From positions 1-64,000 of the forward strand of contig NZ_CACVCH010000052.1 in NCBI RefSeq assembly GCF_902729425.1: a stretch of DNA of 64,000 bases, in the 5' to 3' direction. The notes beneath the pieces were generated by a model, which was given only the letters and a program-made list of their open reading frames with translations, was not told where the DNA came from and did no database searches. This document shows positions 1 through 8,000 of this stretch, in pieces. How positions within the stretch are numbered: the stretch's first letter is position 1; every line of letters begins with the position of its first letter. A program made the translations under genes and the position numbers. This DNA comes from Magnetospirillum sp. SS-4 (GTDB taxonomy: Bacteria; Pseudomonadota; Alphaproteobacteria; Rhodospirillales; Magnetospirillaceae).

Positions 1-22
1 TGGTGGGGGAGGTCTCCGTCAT
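1..22 (-). CDS. Start of a minus-strand gene running off the left edge
   Basis: On the minus strand an ATG at 22-20 is preceded, seven bases upstream, by AAGGA (complement of 30-34). The first seven codons (MTETSPT) then run off the window edge. Only the start signal is visible, so no function can be given. It would be the gene downstream of the hypothetical gene at 173-976 on the same strand. Confidence 0.35.
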
Positions 23-126
23 GGTCGATTCCTTTCATGCCAAGCGGCGCAACGCCGCGTCGGCAATCCAGATATCGCCAATCAATCCCATGAATTAGAT
101 GCATTAAAATGCCCATGAAATCATAA

Positions 127-158
127 TTTAATGGGGTTTTTAATGGGGTGTTTAATGG
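127..158. repeat. Three tandem TTTAATGG(GG) repeats
   Basis: TTTAATGGGG occurs at 127-136 and 139-148, with a shorter copy TTTAATGG at 151-158. They lie just past the 3' end of the gene at 173-976. The 150 bases between the edge gene and that gene otherwise show nothing recognisable apart from a weak CCCC/GGGG hairpin at 159-169. Confidence 0.5.
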
Positions 159-172
159 CCCCGCCGGGGTGG

Positions 173-976
173 TCAGTGTTTCGTGGGGGTACTCTTCAGT
201 TCGCGGTGAAGCTGGCGCAGGCTGTTCTCCAGCGAGACCGGTTTTATCTGGTGTGCGGTGGGGTGATTGCTCCGCAGCCACTCGGAAAGATACCTGCATT
301 CCCTGGCAAGGCTGGGTTCCATGCAGCCTGCGCCAGCCCGGCGGCGCAGTTCCGGCATGATCAGGGTCTCGACCGAGGACGGGCGTCCCTGGGTGCCGCT
401 GTACAGAACCACTGGAGGCTGGGGGATGGATTCCCCTTCGACAGGTTGGGCGTCATTGGCGACCTCTGGCGCGGCTGGGCAAGGCGCGGCCTTCGGGTGC
501 CGTGCCGCGCGGATCTGTTCCATGATCGGATGGTCAAGGGGGATGTCTTCTGCCCGCAGGCAACGGATGGCCCGGAAGGTCATGCCCTCGCCTGTCACGA
601 TCTCACCCTCAATATCAAGAGTCAGGAAGGGCCAGTACCGGGGTGGGATCACTTCCTGCGGAGTGTCAGGGTGGCGGAGCCCAAAGGCAAACCACAAGCC
701 CGCTTCCGCGTCCTTGATCATGGCCCGGTGAAGCTTATTCATGGCCGTGGACAGCAGCTGGTCATGCCCTTCCATGACCGTTTGGTAAAGCTTGTGGTCC
801 TCGGCGGTGTTGTTCGCGTTTCTATGGTATAGCGCCGTTTCCTTGTCGCGGCTGTTCTGCCAGTGCTCCAATACTTCGGCCATGGTTCGCCCATCCGACA
901 TGACAGTGGTGGCGATCATGTGGTTGACGATGTCCTGTAGGGTTCGCCACTGAAGGGGAGGGACACGGCTGGCCAT
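173..976 (-). CDS. Hypothetical protein next to integrase (267 aa)
   Basis: The product is a soluble-looking 267-residue protein with no signal peptide or membrane segment. I do not recognise a domain. The N-terminal half is charged and helical in character; the middle has a Pro/Ala-rich linker (around residues 165-190); the C-terminus is basic. It lies 36 bases downstream of the integrase on the same strand, so it probably belongs to the same integrated element and may be cotranscribed. The ATG at 976 has only a weak purine stretch (AGAGAAA) upstream. Being the longest frame with balanced composition in this stretch, it is preferred over the overlapping plus-strand frames. Confidence 0.6.
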   Translation of the reverse strand: MASRVPPLQWRTLQDIVNHMIATTVMSDGRTMAEVLEHWQNSRDKETALYHRNANNTAEDHKLYQTVMEGHDQLLSTAMNKLHRAMIKDAEAGLWFAFGLRHPDTPQEVIPPRYWPFLTLDIEGEIVTGEGMTFRAIRCLRAEDIPLDHPIMEQIRAARHPKAAPCPAAPEVANDAQPVEGESIPQPPVVLYSGTQGRPSSVETLIMPELRRRAGAGCMEPSLARECRYLSEWLRSNHPTAHQIKPVSLENSLRQLHRELKSTPTKH

Positions 977-1012
977 GCAGTTTCTCTATTCGTTCCATCT
1001 GCGGCGAGTTTG

Positions 1013-2170
1013 CTATTTCTTGCCCGCCATGTCGATGGTTTTGCCGACATGGTCGGCGGCGGCCCGCAGCGGCTCGTCGTAGAGGTGGGCGTAGCGCTGG
1101 GTGGTCTGCACCTGGGTGTGGCCCAGCATGGCGCCGATGATCGGCAGCGACGCGCCGCCGCTGACCAGCAGCGAGGCGAAGGAATGGCGCAGGTCATGGA
1201 TGCGGGCGCCGGTGATGTCGGCCGCCTTGCACACCGCCGCCCAGGACCGTTTGACGTCGGTCAGCGGCTGGTCGCCTCCCTTGCCGGGGAAGACGTATGG
1301 CCCTTCGGCGGTTTCCCTGATCCGCTTCAGCAGCGTCAGTGCATTGGCCGAGACCGGCACCCGGTGTTCCTTCCGCTGCTTGGTGTGGGCGCTGGGCTTG
1401 GTCCACACCCCGGCATCCAGGTCGAACATCTCCCAGGTGGCCCCCAGCACCTCGCTCTTGCGGGCGCCGGTCAGCATCAGCATGCGGATGGCATCGGCCG
1501 ACACCGGCTCGTGGTGGGCCGCCAGCGCCGCCGACAGCCGGGACAGTTCCTCGGGCGACAGGTAGCGCTGGCGCTTCTCTTCCGGGTTGCGCAACTGGCC
1601 CGAGGCGGGATTCTTCTCGACCCATTCCCAGCGGATCGCCAGATTGAAGGCGCGGCGTACCACCTCGATGACGCGGTTGGCCCGCACCGGCGTGCCGCGC
1701 TGGGTGGTGATATCGCGGTGCAGGGCCTCGATGTCGGTATGGGTGACGTCCGTCACCTTGTGTTTGCCCAGGGTGGGGAGCACCAGCTTTTCCCACATCA
1801 TGGTTTCGTCGGCCTGGGAGCGGGCCGCCTTGCGCGGCAGGTGATCGCGCTTGTAGCGGTCCCACAGGTCGCGCATGGTGGGGGCGGAGCGGTCGGCATG
1901 GCGCTCGCCCATGGGGTCGTTGCCCAGGTCCACTTCCCGCTTCAGGTTGCCGGCCTCGGTGCGGGCGGCGGCCACCGACCAGTCGGGATAACTGCCGATG
2001 GTGATGCGGCGCTGGCGACCGCCGATGCGGTAATCCAGGATGAAGGACTTGGCGCCGCGATTGGTGACGCGCAGGCCGAATCCCTTGACGTCGGCATCCC
2101 AGAAGAAGACCTGGGGCCGGTCGCCCGCGCTGACCCGTTTGGCGATGGCGTCGGTGATGCGTTCTGACAT
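1013..2170 (-). CDS. Tyrosine-type site-specific integrase (DUF4102 N-terminus)
   Basis: The 385-residue product is a phage/island integrase. Residues 1-90 match the arm-binding DUF4102 fold typical of P4-like and alphaproteobacterial island integrases (FWDADVKGFGLRVTNRG, then a YRIGGRQRR strand). The catalytic domain follows a core-binding SAM-like segment. The first catalytic Arg is in TGARKSEVLG, the HxxR is in HDLRHSFASLL, a second His is in MLGHTQVQTT, and the nucleophile Tyr is in TQRYAHLYD. It should recombine an attachment site in the 3' half of tRNA-fMet, a copy of which starts 169 bases upstream of its start codon. Between them are three TGTCAAC sites that look like arm-type binding sites. 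Nothing suggests it is broken. Confidence 0.95.
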   Translation of the reverse strand: MSERITDAIAKRVSAGDRPQVFFWDADVKGFGLRVTNRGAKSFILDYRIGGRQRRITIGSYPDWSVAAARTEAGNLKREVDLGNDPMGERHADRSAPTMRDLWDRYKRDHLPRKAARSQADETMMWEKLVLPTLGKHKVTDVTHTDIEALHRDITTQRGTPVRANRVIEVVRRAFNLAIRWEWVEKNPASGQLRNPEEKRQRYLSPEELSRLSAALAAHHEPVSADAIRMLMLTGARKSEVLGATWEMFDLDAGVWTKPSAHTKQRKEHRVPVSANALTLLKRIRETAEGPYVFPGKGGDQPLTDVKRSWAAVCKAADITGARIHDLRHSFASLLVSGGASLPIIGAMLGHTQVQTTQRYAHLYDEPLRAAADHVGKTIDMAGKK

Positions 2171-2181
2171 TGGGCTTTTCC

Positions 2182-2308
2182 TGTCAACACTATGTCAACA
2201 CACCGTATGGTGCCGTTTGACGTGACATTGCGTCGATTTACAGAGGACATCAATAGAAAAGCGCGGAAATGCAGGGGTTACAGGACGAACCAGAAAAATA
2301 TGTCAACA
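2182..2308. promoter_or_regulatory. Putative integrase arm-type sites, TGTCAACA x3
   Basis: TGTCAACA occurs at 2182-2189, 2193-2200 and 2301-2308, all on the plus strand, between the integrase start and the tRNA half. The same heptamer in the opposite orientation (GTTGACA) occurs three times at 12604-12656, beside the other tRNA half. The clustering and symmetry suggest arm-binding sites of one integrase. This stretch must also contain the integrase promoter, which I cannot place. No gene is seen in 2171-2338. Confidence 0.6.
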
Positions 2309-2338
2309 GATCAAGGCGCTATATATAGGGTGTCTCAT

Positions 2339-2386
<48 letters not shown>

Positions 2387-2412
2387 AATTCGATAGAAAT
2401 ATCAAACAATTA

Positions 2413-2435
2413 GCCGCCCCTTGGGGCGGCTTTTT
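2413..2435 (+). terminator. Terminator following the tRNA-fMet half
   Basis: A perfect 8-bp stem GCCGCCCC/GGGGCGGC with a TT loop is followed by five T. It sits 28 bases after the CCA, as expected for the native 3' flank of a tRNA gene. The stretch from here to 2539 holds only a tandem duplication (CCATGGACTCA twice, near 2452) and no gene. Confidence 0.85.
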
Positions 2436-2539
2436 GCGTTTGAACCATCCCCATGGACTCACCATGGACTCACCAGGAATCGAAATCCCGCGCAGGCGGG
2501 CAGCTTCCGCGACCGACGGGTTCAGGATACCCAGGTGCT

Positions 2540-3097
2540 TCAGGGAGCCAAGAACACCACCAGCCTTACCTCGTCGCGCCCGGCCTTCGCGGCATGCTTC
2601 GCCACCACCTCTCGGTCAGTCGATGAGCCGGTGACGCGGTGGTCCCCCACGTATTCCCAGTCGGCATCCCCTCGCTTCAGGAAGACGGGGACCTTGCCGG
2701 TCTGCCGCGCCAGGGTCTCGGCGTTGGACACGCGCTGCGGCCCCTCTCCGGCGAGGACCACGTTCGGTGCCTCGGGGTTCAGAGCAGGGTCGAGGCACAC
2801 GCATGTGGCCTCGCCGTCCACAACCGGAATGAAGGTGATCGTGCTTCCGCCGACGATCTCCCCGATCTCCTTGCGGCTGTACCGCCTGCCGACGACGAGC
2901 CGGCCGTCCGACAGGCCCCGCCGCCCCCTCTCTTCGGCGACGGCGTCCAGAACCGCTTGGGCGTCGGCCTTCCTCTTGCCATCCCCGCTCTCCGCAAGGC
3001 GCAGGGCATTCCGTTCCAGGGCCTTGAGTTCGTCGGGTGACATGTCCTTCAGTTTGGACAGAATCTGCAATCTTCCTTCCGTCCCGTGAGGTGCCAT
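2540..3097 (-). CDS. Conserved hypothetical protein with PVFLKR / WEYVG motif (185 aa)
   Basis: The 185-residue protein has a charged helical N-terminus (about residues 1-60). A C-terminal domain follows, with GRRYSRKEIGEIVGG, a segment like NPEAPNVVLAGEG, then PVFLKRGDADWEYVGDHRV. That pattern (Arg/Lys near a beta strand ending in WEYVG) recalls small ligand- or nucleic-acid-binding modules found in restriction-type or DUF6697-like proteins, but I cannot assign it firmly. The ATG is at 3097; four bases separate it from the stop of the upstream DUF6429 gene at 3101, so the two are probably one transcript. It starts the block of possible defence genes inside the tRNA halves. Confidence 0.6.
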   Translation of the reverse strand: MAPHGTEGRLQILSKLKDMSPDELKALERNALRLAESGDGKRKADAQAVLDAVAEERGRRGLSDGRLVVGRRYSRKEIGEIVGGSTITFIPVVDGEATCVCLDPALNPEAPNVVLAGEGPQRVSNAETLARQTGKVPVFLKRGDADWEYVGDHRVTGSSTDREVVAKHAAKAGRDEVRLVVFLAP

Positions 3098-3100
3098 TGA

Positions 3101-3328
3101 TCATTTTTTGCAGAACATCTCATGAAACAGCGCCTTTGATCGTCGTTCGCCGTCCTCGGTGAAGATCACCGACTTGGCCTTGCCAACGGGATCGGAGATC
3201 AGTCCCTTCTCGTGCAGGCGGTTCATCGCCTCCCAGTCGAAGCCCTTCCATGTCCGGCCGCCGTCATGCAGCCCGAGGTACAGCAGCGCCAGCACGGCGT
3301 CATCAATGCGGTCGTGGTCGATGTCCAT
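3101..3328 (-). CDS. DUF6429 family protein (75 aa)
   Basis: This small protein has the features I associate with DUF6429: an N-terminal IDDAVLALLYLGLHD helix, then WKGFDWEAMNRLHEKGLI, then ISDPVGKAKSV, and a C-terminal LFHEMF. Its function is unknown; the helix-turn-helix-like layout would suit a small DNA-binding or partner protein. The start at 3328 is chosen over an upstream ATG at 3349 because GAGG lies six bases before it and the family usually begins M-x-x-D. It ends four bases before the next gene on the strand. Confidence 0.8.
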   Translation of the reverse strand: MDIDHDRIDDAVLALLYLGLHDGGRTWKGFDWEAMNRLHEKGLISDPVGKAKSVIFTEDGERRSKALFHEMFCKK

Positions 3329-3410
3329 GGTGACCTCGCAGCCGGTCAATTGGGTGCGGAACCTTGCAATTCTGATATGGCGCGGCAGATTTGCAAGGAT
3401 GGCGCTCGGG

Positions 3411-3932
3411 TCAGAGCAGTTCGGCGATGCTCGCGACCTTCGCCCGGAAACGGTGGTTGGCGGCCCAATCGGACAGAATGGCGTCGGCCTCCATAATGGT
3501 CAGTGTGCCCGCCCGGGTCAGATCGGCGAGGACGTCCTGTGTGCGCACGATATCCAGAGTCCGCTTCGCCAATCCGGCCTCGTGGAGCGCCCGGCCGATG
3601 GCGCGATTGTCGTCGATGGCCAGCCGATGTCCCCGGTTCAGGGCGACCGAGATGGCAGAGCATTCCCCTGTGCCGAGGCGCGGTGTCTGGCGGAGCCTCA
3701 GGAACAGTTCGACCTCCGTCGGATCGTCGACTCGAAGTTCGGAGAGGTATCCCGCCGCTATCGCAGCACGGTACCGTGCCTGTTGATCGGGATAGCTGTC
3801 GGATATCTCCACCGCGACATGCTCGGTCGCCACGAACGCCGACGGGTGCGCGCCGATCAGATCCATCCGGTCGATCCGGAGAAAATTGATCAGGACGGAG
3901 GTGTCCGCGATGATAATGACCCCAGGGGGCAT
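3411..3932 (-). CDS. PIN-domain protein, probable toxin nuclease
   Basis: The 173-residue protein opens with ADTSVLINFLRIDR, which carries the first acidic residue of a PIN nuclease. It continues with a conserved Glu in ATEHVAVEI, LGTGECSAISVAL (the GxGE site) and LAIDDNRA (the DD site). All four acidic positions of an Mg2+-dependent ribonuclease are present. The likely job is RNA cleavage as the toxin of a toxin-antitoxin pair; the DUF3368-like layout fits. It starts at 3932, 14 bases after the XRE-ImmA gene, with GGAG upstream, so the two form an operon in which the regulator comes first. A C-terminal helical extension (residues 140-173) may contact the partner. Confidence 0.8.
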   Translation of the reverse strand: MPPGVIIIADTSVLINFLRIDRMDLIGAHPSAFVATEHVAVEISDSYPDQQARYRAAIAAGYLSELRVDDPTEVELFLRLRQTPRLGTGECSAISVALNRGHRLAIDDNRAIGRALHEAGLAKRTLDIVRTQDVLADLTRAGTLTIMEADAILSDWAANHRFRAKVASIAELL

Positions 3933-3946
3933 TCGTTCGCTCCGGA

Positions 3947-5173
3947 TCAGCCTGCGCGGGCCGCTTCGGCGAGGTCGATCATCTCCGCCGGATCGATGGC
4001 CAGCTTGCGGCTGATCTCGGACAGGCGCCCGCGGGAGATTTCTTCTTGCCGATAGGCTTCCAGCGCCAGCCGGGTCAACTGGTTGCGCAATTCGACCTCG
4101 TTCGCCTGCGGCGCTTCGCCTTCGTCGAGGATGTCCAGAAATCCCAGCAGCTTGATGTAGCGCTTGCCGACGTCCTTCTGCTCGATGAGCGCGTCGGTTT
4201 CCCCCTGACCGATGTGACCCAGGCTTTTCAAGCGCCACACCGCCGCCTCGTAGCTGACACCGAAGTGGCGGGCCAGGGCGGCGGCATCTTGATAAGTGAT
4301 AGCCTGGGAACCAGGACGGGGGCGAATTTCCGCCTCGATGGAGGCATTGTTGGCGACGTCGAAAATGACCTGGGCCTGTCGGCTCGGCCGCCCCTTGTCG
4401 AGTTGCGCCAACTGTTCGGAAACTCCCTCCGCCGGCATCAGGAAGGCCGCGGCGAATGCGTTCGCTCGCTTCTCGATCAATTCTGAGGAGTTCTCACGCC
4501 GCGTCGTGGTGACGGGAGCCTGCCGGTCGAAAAGCGCATGGGCGTATTCATGGGCGTAGGAGAAGCGTCGGCGTACCGGCCAATGGCGGTCATTGACCAG
4601 GATGGCCAGACCGATCGAGGCGTGCTTGACGAAAAATCCCGACAGGCTGTCGGGAAGGTCCGAAGCGGCGGCCCAAATGCCCTGCTCGGTGATCATGCCT
4701 GCGATATTGCCCAGCGGGGAATTGCCCAACCCCATCCGTCGGCGCTCTTCCTGCGCCACCTGCTGGCCTTGGCGAATCGCATCACCCGACGAGGCCATTC
4801 GGGCGGAGTAATCAGGAACCGTTTGTTCGGTTGCCTGGTTCAGCATGAGCTTGAGGCCGGCACCCTCGCGGCACAGGTCGATAATGTGGGTGACGGCCTG
4901 ATCGATTTCCGGCGTCTGGCCCATTTCGGGCAGGGCGCGGTGGAGCACCACGGAAATGTCCTCGGCGGCGGGTTCATCCTCGCCGAGAAGGAAGGCGGCC
5001 GACTGTCCGTAAATCTCCGACAGGCGGCCCAGTTCGAGGGTGGACACCGCACGGTTGCCGGTTTCCATGTTGGTCACTGCGGTGCGGGGAAGGCCGAGGG
5101 TGTCGGCGACGGCCTGCTGGCTCATGCCGCGACGTTCCCTGGCTGCGCGCAAACGGGCTCCCAAGTTCATCAT
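3947..5173 (-). CDS. XRE regulator fused to ImmA/IrrE metallopeptidase
   Basis: The 408-residue protein has an XRE helix-turn-helix at residues 5-62 (LRAARERRGMSQQAVADTLG). A central ImmA/IrrE zinc peptidase domain carries HEYAH (HExxH) near residue 210 and a downstream EKRANAFAAAFLMP helix supplying the third ligand. A C-terminal helical region follows. Such proteins repress a promoter and can be inactivated by, or perform, proteolysis on a signal. With the PIN gene directly downstream it makes a toxin-antitoxin-like pair; known XRE-ImmA/toxin defence pairs such as RosmerTA are a possible comparison, but I cannot confirm family membership. ATG 5173 is preferred over TTG 5182 because GAGG is better placed. 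It is divergent from the QueC-like operon. Confidence 0.85.
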   Translation of the reverse strand: MMNLGARLRAARERRGMSQQAVADTLGLPRTAVTNMETGNRAVSTLELGRLSEIYGQSAAFLLGEDEPAAEDISVVLHRALPEMGQTPEIDQAVTHIIDLCREGAGLKLMLNQATEQTVPDYSARMASSGDAIRQGQQVAQEERRRMGLGNSPLGNIAGMITEQGIWAAASDLPDSLSGFFVKHASIGLAILVNDRHWPVRRRFSYAHEYAHALFDRQAPVTTTRRENSSELIEKRANAFAAAFLMPAEGVSEQLAQLDKGRPSRQAQVIFDVANNASIEAEIRPRPGSQAITYQDAAALARHFGVSYEAAVWRLKSLGHIGQGETDALIEQKDVGKRYIKLLGFLDILDEGEAPQANEVELRNQLTRLALEAYRQEEISRGRLSEISRKLAIDPAEMIDLAEAARAG

Positions 5174-5251
5174 GTCGGTCAATGCCTCGCAACCGTGGTT
5201 GATGGGGTGTTCCCGGTGTGGGTCACTTCATTTCCCTACTGTACGCAGCCG

Positions 5252-5302
5252 GACAAAAAATGTCAAAAACATCCTTGACCGTCCGATTGATGGGGGTATT
5301 TT
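5252..5302. promoter_or_regulatory. Divergent promoter region with operator-like inverted repeat
   Basis: The 190-bp gap between the XRE gene and the QueC-like operon has an inverted repeat GACA-N5-TGTC (5252-5264). It also has a possible promoter reading right: TTGACC (5275-5280), 16-nt spacer, TATTTT (5297-5302), about 60 bases before the next start codon. The XRE protein is an obvious candidate to bind here and couple both operons. This is inferred from position and pattern only. Confidence 0.45.
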
Positions 5303-5363
5303 AGGTGGTGGAAGAGTGGGGATTGGCGACAACTGTGGGTGCGACCGAAGGGGCGCAAAAAGC

Positions 5364-6161
5364 ATGGGCCACGTCAGGCTTGGGCGTCTTCCCTCGTCGA
5401 GGGATTGGCGGCAGATTGTTGCCACTGTGGCGGCGGGGGATGTTTCCGTCGCCGAGCTTGCCGACGCCGTCGCCGACGCCTCGGACAAGTCGCTCATGAA
5501 GGCCATTCGTGATCCGGCCCTGATCGAGGCGATCTGGCTGCTCATGAAAATCCCGCACGCAGCCCGGTCACCGAATTTTGCCCAGGAACTACGTGCCCTG
5601 GGAATCTCCGTTCCCGCCAACCCGAGCGTCATCGACGTGGTGGCCGGGTTTGATGCTGCCGTGGAGGCCGTGCAGCGCCAGGGTGGGAAGGGCGTGACGG
5701 ACCTGGGGGAAATGGCCAAGCAGGCTGGAATTGCCGCGCTATACGGCGTTGTCCAGGACCGGCTTCCATCCCTGTGGGCGCCGACCCGGGAGGATGAACG
5801 AACGACGCTCGCCAGCCTGGATGCCCCTGATCGCTTTGGTGATCTGTCGCAGCGGTTTTTCTCCCGGCTGGTCGAGCATAACATCCAGTATTTCCTCGAC
5901 CGTGAAATGCCCAAGCACATCGGCCCGGACCGGATCAACCACTCGATCGGCGATATGGTCGCTTTCGACGGGGCTGTGCGGCGTCACTGCGAGGAAACCA
6001 CGGTCATTATGCGCGCCTATGCCAAGGATTGGCTTGGGAGCCACGGATTCCACCAGGGAAAGGACCTGTCGCGCAAGGATGCCTCCAATTTTTCCTACAC
6101 GGCCTTCAAGAAAATAAGAAGCGAACTGACGATCAGGAGAAACGCTCATGTCTCAGTATAG
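5364..6161 (+). CDS. Unrecognised partner protein of QueC-like operon (265 aa)
   Basis: I do not recognise this 265-residue protein. It is alpha-helical in character, lacks membrane segments and is rich in charged pairs. The N-terminus begins Met-Gly, so processing by methionine aminopeptidase would expose Gly. An amphipathic region (residues 30-120) is followed by a linker with VQDRLPSLWAPTRED. A C-terminal domain has HSIGDMVAFDGAVRRH, then a Lys/Arg-rich tail. ATG 5364 is chosen because an in-frame extension upstream would run into the divergent promoter and XRE gene; AAGGGG lies 11 bases before it. It overlaps the QueC-like gene by 14 nt, which implies translational coupling and a shared function. 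Size and position recall QatB in the Qat system, but no sequence match can be claimed. Confidence 0.75.
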   Translation: MGHVRLGRLPSSRDWRQIVATVAAGDVSVAELADAVADASDKSLMKAIRDPALIEAIWLLMKIPHAARSPNFAQELRALGISVPANPSVIDVVAGFDAAVEAVQRQGGKGVTDLGEMAKQAGIAALYGVVQDRLPSLWAPTREDERTTLASLDAPDRFGDLSQRFFSRLVEHNIQYFLDREMPKHIGPDRINHSIGDMVAFDGAVRRHCEETTVIMRAYAKDWLGSHGFHQGKDLSRKDASNFSYTAFKKIRSELTIRRNAHVSV

Positions 6162-7986
6162 CGTCGTGTGTGGCGGCGCGACCCATTCTGGGGGCGCAGA
6201 AGACGAGGAGGTGATCGAGCTCGACGTCCAGGGGCCGTCCAAGAATGTGAACCTGCGGATCGAGGACCTGAACAAGGCCCTCCTGAGCAACATTCCCGAC
6301 GTTCTCCTCGATCTCCTGGAGGTTGCGGCCTATGTCTATTGTGCCGACCAGAGGATTTCCCGCGGATCGGACAAGCTGACGGATCATGGCAGGAAGTGGC
6401 GCCGGTCCCTGCATTTCACCATTCCGCTGCGGCAACCCGACCTCTGGGACAGCGATGCTGTCAGTACCGCCCTGCGCGACACATTGGGCTTTCTGTCCGA
6501 CGATGCCTACTCGTTCGATTTCGTGAAGGCGACCAAGCCGCTGGCCGAACGGTCCTTGTATTTCCCGAATCTCGTCGATGGGACGTTCGTGCCGGACGAC
6601 ATCGCCTTGTTCTCCGGCGGTGTCGATTCCTTCGCCGGCGCGGTCGAGGATGTCATCGGAAACGGCAAGAAGATGGTTCTGGTTGGGCACCACTCGGCAA
6701 CAAAGGTGTTCAGCGTTCAGAAGGAGTTGATCGACGGTCTCCAGAAGATGGGCGCCGGTCGCAACATCTTCTATGTCTCGGTCAACGTCACCAATACCGG
6801 AGCCAAGGTCACCGAATATACCCAGCGCACCCGCTCATTCCTGTTCGCCAGCCTGGCGCTGGTGGTGGCCAGGATGTTCGGGAAGGACGAATTCACGTTT
6901 TATGAGAATGGCGTGGTCGGGCTGAACATTCCCATCGCCAAGGACGTCCTGGGAGCCCGGGCGACGCGGACCACTCACCCCAAGGTCGTTCAGGGGTTCG
7001 AGGCGATTTTCTCGGCCTTGCTGGATCGGGAGGTCAGCGTCAAGACGCCCTATCAGTGGCTGACCAAGCGGGAGGTGACGGAGAAGATTCGCCAATACAA
7101 TTGCGGCCACCTGCTTTCCAAGACGAGCAGTTGCACCCGCCCGAAAACGTGGACGAAGCACAGGCGGCATTGCGGCGCATGTTCCCAATGCATCGACCGC
7201 AGATTCGGCGTTTTGGCGGCAGGGATGGGCGAGCTCGATCCGGCCGACGGTTACGAACTCGATCTGCTGCTGGGGGATCGCAGCCTCGAACGCGACATCA
7301 GGATGGCGGTCGCCTACGTCAAGTTCAGCCAGACCTTCTCGTCGCTGACCAAGGTGGGATTCATTTCGGAACATCCGCAAATCACGTCGGCGCTGCGCTT
7401 CCTCCCAGGGCTGTCGGCGGACGAGGCCAGGGATAAAATCTATGACCTCTATCGTCGCCACGCCCAGGACGTTCTCGACGTCATCCGTGGGGGGCTGCAG
7501 GCTCATGCCGATGAACTGGTGCGGGGGGAACTGCCGGCCGGGTCCCTGCTGTCCATGTGCTTCAGCCGAGGACATATCGATATTCCTCCGCCATCGGGCT
7601 ATGACCAGAAGGTCAAGGACTTCATGGACGGCTTGGGCAAGCCGGTGTGCGAGTTCGCGGTCGACGCCGATGCCGGGCGGATCCTGTTCAAGGGCGGATT
7701 CTTCCTGGAAGGCACCAATTTCAAGCTGGTGCAGGCATTGCTGGACAATCACCGGATAGGCAAAAAGGCGGCGGCGGAAATCGCTTATGTCGCCCCCTCG
7801 GCTCTTGCCGATGCACTGTCCATCGACGAGCAATCCCTGCGCCAGCAGATCGCCAGACTGAAGAAGGCCGTGAATGAGACCCTGCCGGCGGCTTTGGGCA
7901 TCGTCCTCGAATTCATCGAGAACAAGCAGCGGGAGGGGTATCGCCTGAACCCGGAACTGCGGGAGGTCTCCAAGGGGGATCTGTAG
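6148..7986 (+). CDS. Large QueC-like (7-deazaguanine) ATP-pyrophosphatase with C-terminal winged helix
   Basis: The 612-residue protein carries a PP-loop ATPase core: FSGGVDSFAGAVE near residue 155 is the SGGxDS nucleotide site. A four-cysteine zinc site follows around residues 325-352 (SSCTRP, then HCGACSQCIDRRFG), laid out as in QueC, which makes 7-cyano-7-deazaguanine. It is about 2.5 times longer than QueC (near 230 aa). It has an N-terminal region of about 145 residues, a helical middle, and a C-terminus (around residues 530-605) that ends like a winged helix (QQIARLKKAV ... REGYRL). QueC homologues in Qat and type IV CBASS serve antiphage defence rather than queuosine synthesis. The gene overlaps its partner, uses AGGAG nine bases upstream, has no other queuosine gene nearby, and is followed by a strong terminator. 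A defence role is inference. Confidence 0.85.
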   Translation: MSQYSVVCGGATHSGGAEDEEVIELDVQGPSKNVNLRIEDLNKALLSNIPDVLLDLLEVAAYVYCADQRISRGSDKLTDHGRKWRRSLHFTIPLRQPDLWDSDAVSTALRDTLGFLSDDAYSFDFVKATKPLAERSLYFPNLVDGTFVPDDIALFSGGVDSFAGAVEDVIGNGKKMVLVGHHSATKVFSVQKELIDGLQKMGAGRNIFYVSVNVTNTGAKVTEYTQRTRSFLFASLALVVARMFGKDEFTFYENGVVGLNIPIAKDVLGARATRTTHPKVVQGFEAIFSALLDREVSVKTPYQWLTKREVTEKIRQYNCGHLLSKTSSCTRPKTWTKHRRHCGACSQCIDRRFGVLAAGMGELDPADGYELDLLLGDRSLERDIRMAVAYVKFSQTFSSLTKVGFISEHPQITSALRFLPGLSADEARDKIYDLYRRHAQDVLDVIRGGLQAHADELVRGELPAGSLLSMCFSRGHIDIPPPSGYDQKVKDFMDGLGKPVCEFAVDADAGRILFKGGFFLEGTNFKLVQALLDNHRIGKKAAAEIAYVAPSALADALSIDEQSLRQQIARLKKAVNETLPAALGIVLEFIENKQREGYRLNPELREVSKGDL

Positions 7987-8000
7987 CCCGGCAAAGTGGC

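Noticed and set aside
1010-2167. A 385-codon plus-strand frame opposite the first integrase
   Set aside because: It is the exact antisense of a clear integrase and is His/Gly/Arg-rich with no recognisable domain.
6148-7986. A housekeeping queuosine synthesis gene
   Set aside because: The protein is far longer than QueC, has added domains, and no QueD, QueE, QueF or tRNA-guanine transglycosylase gene is near.
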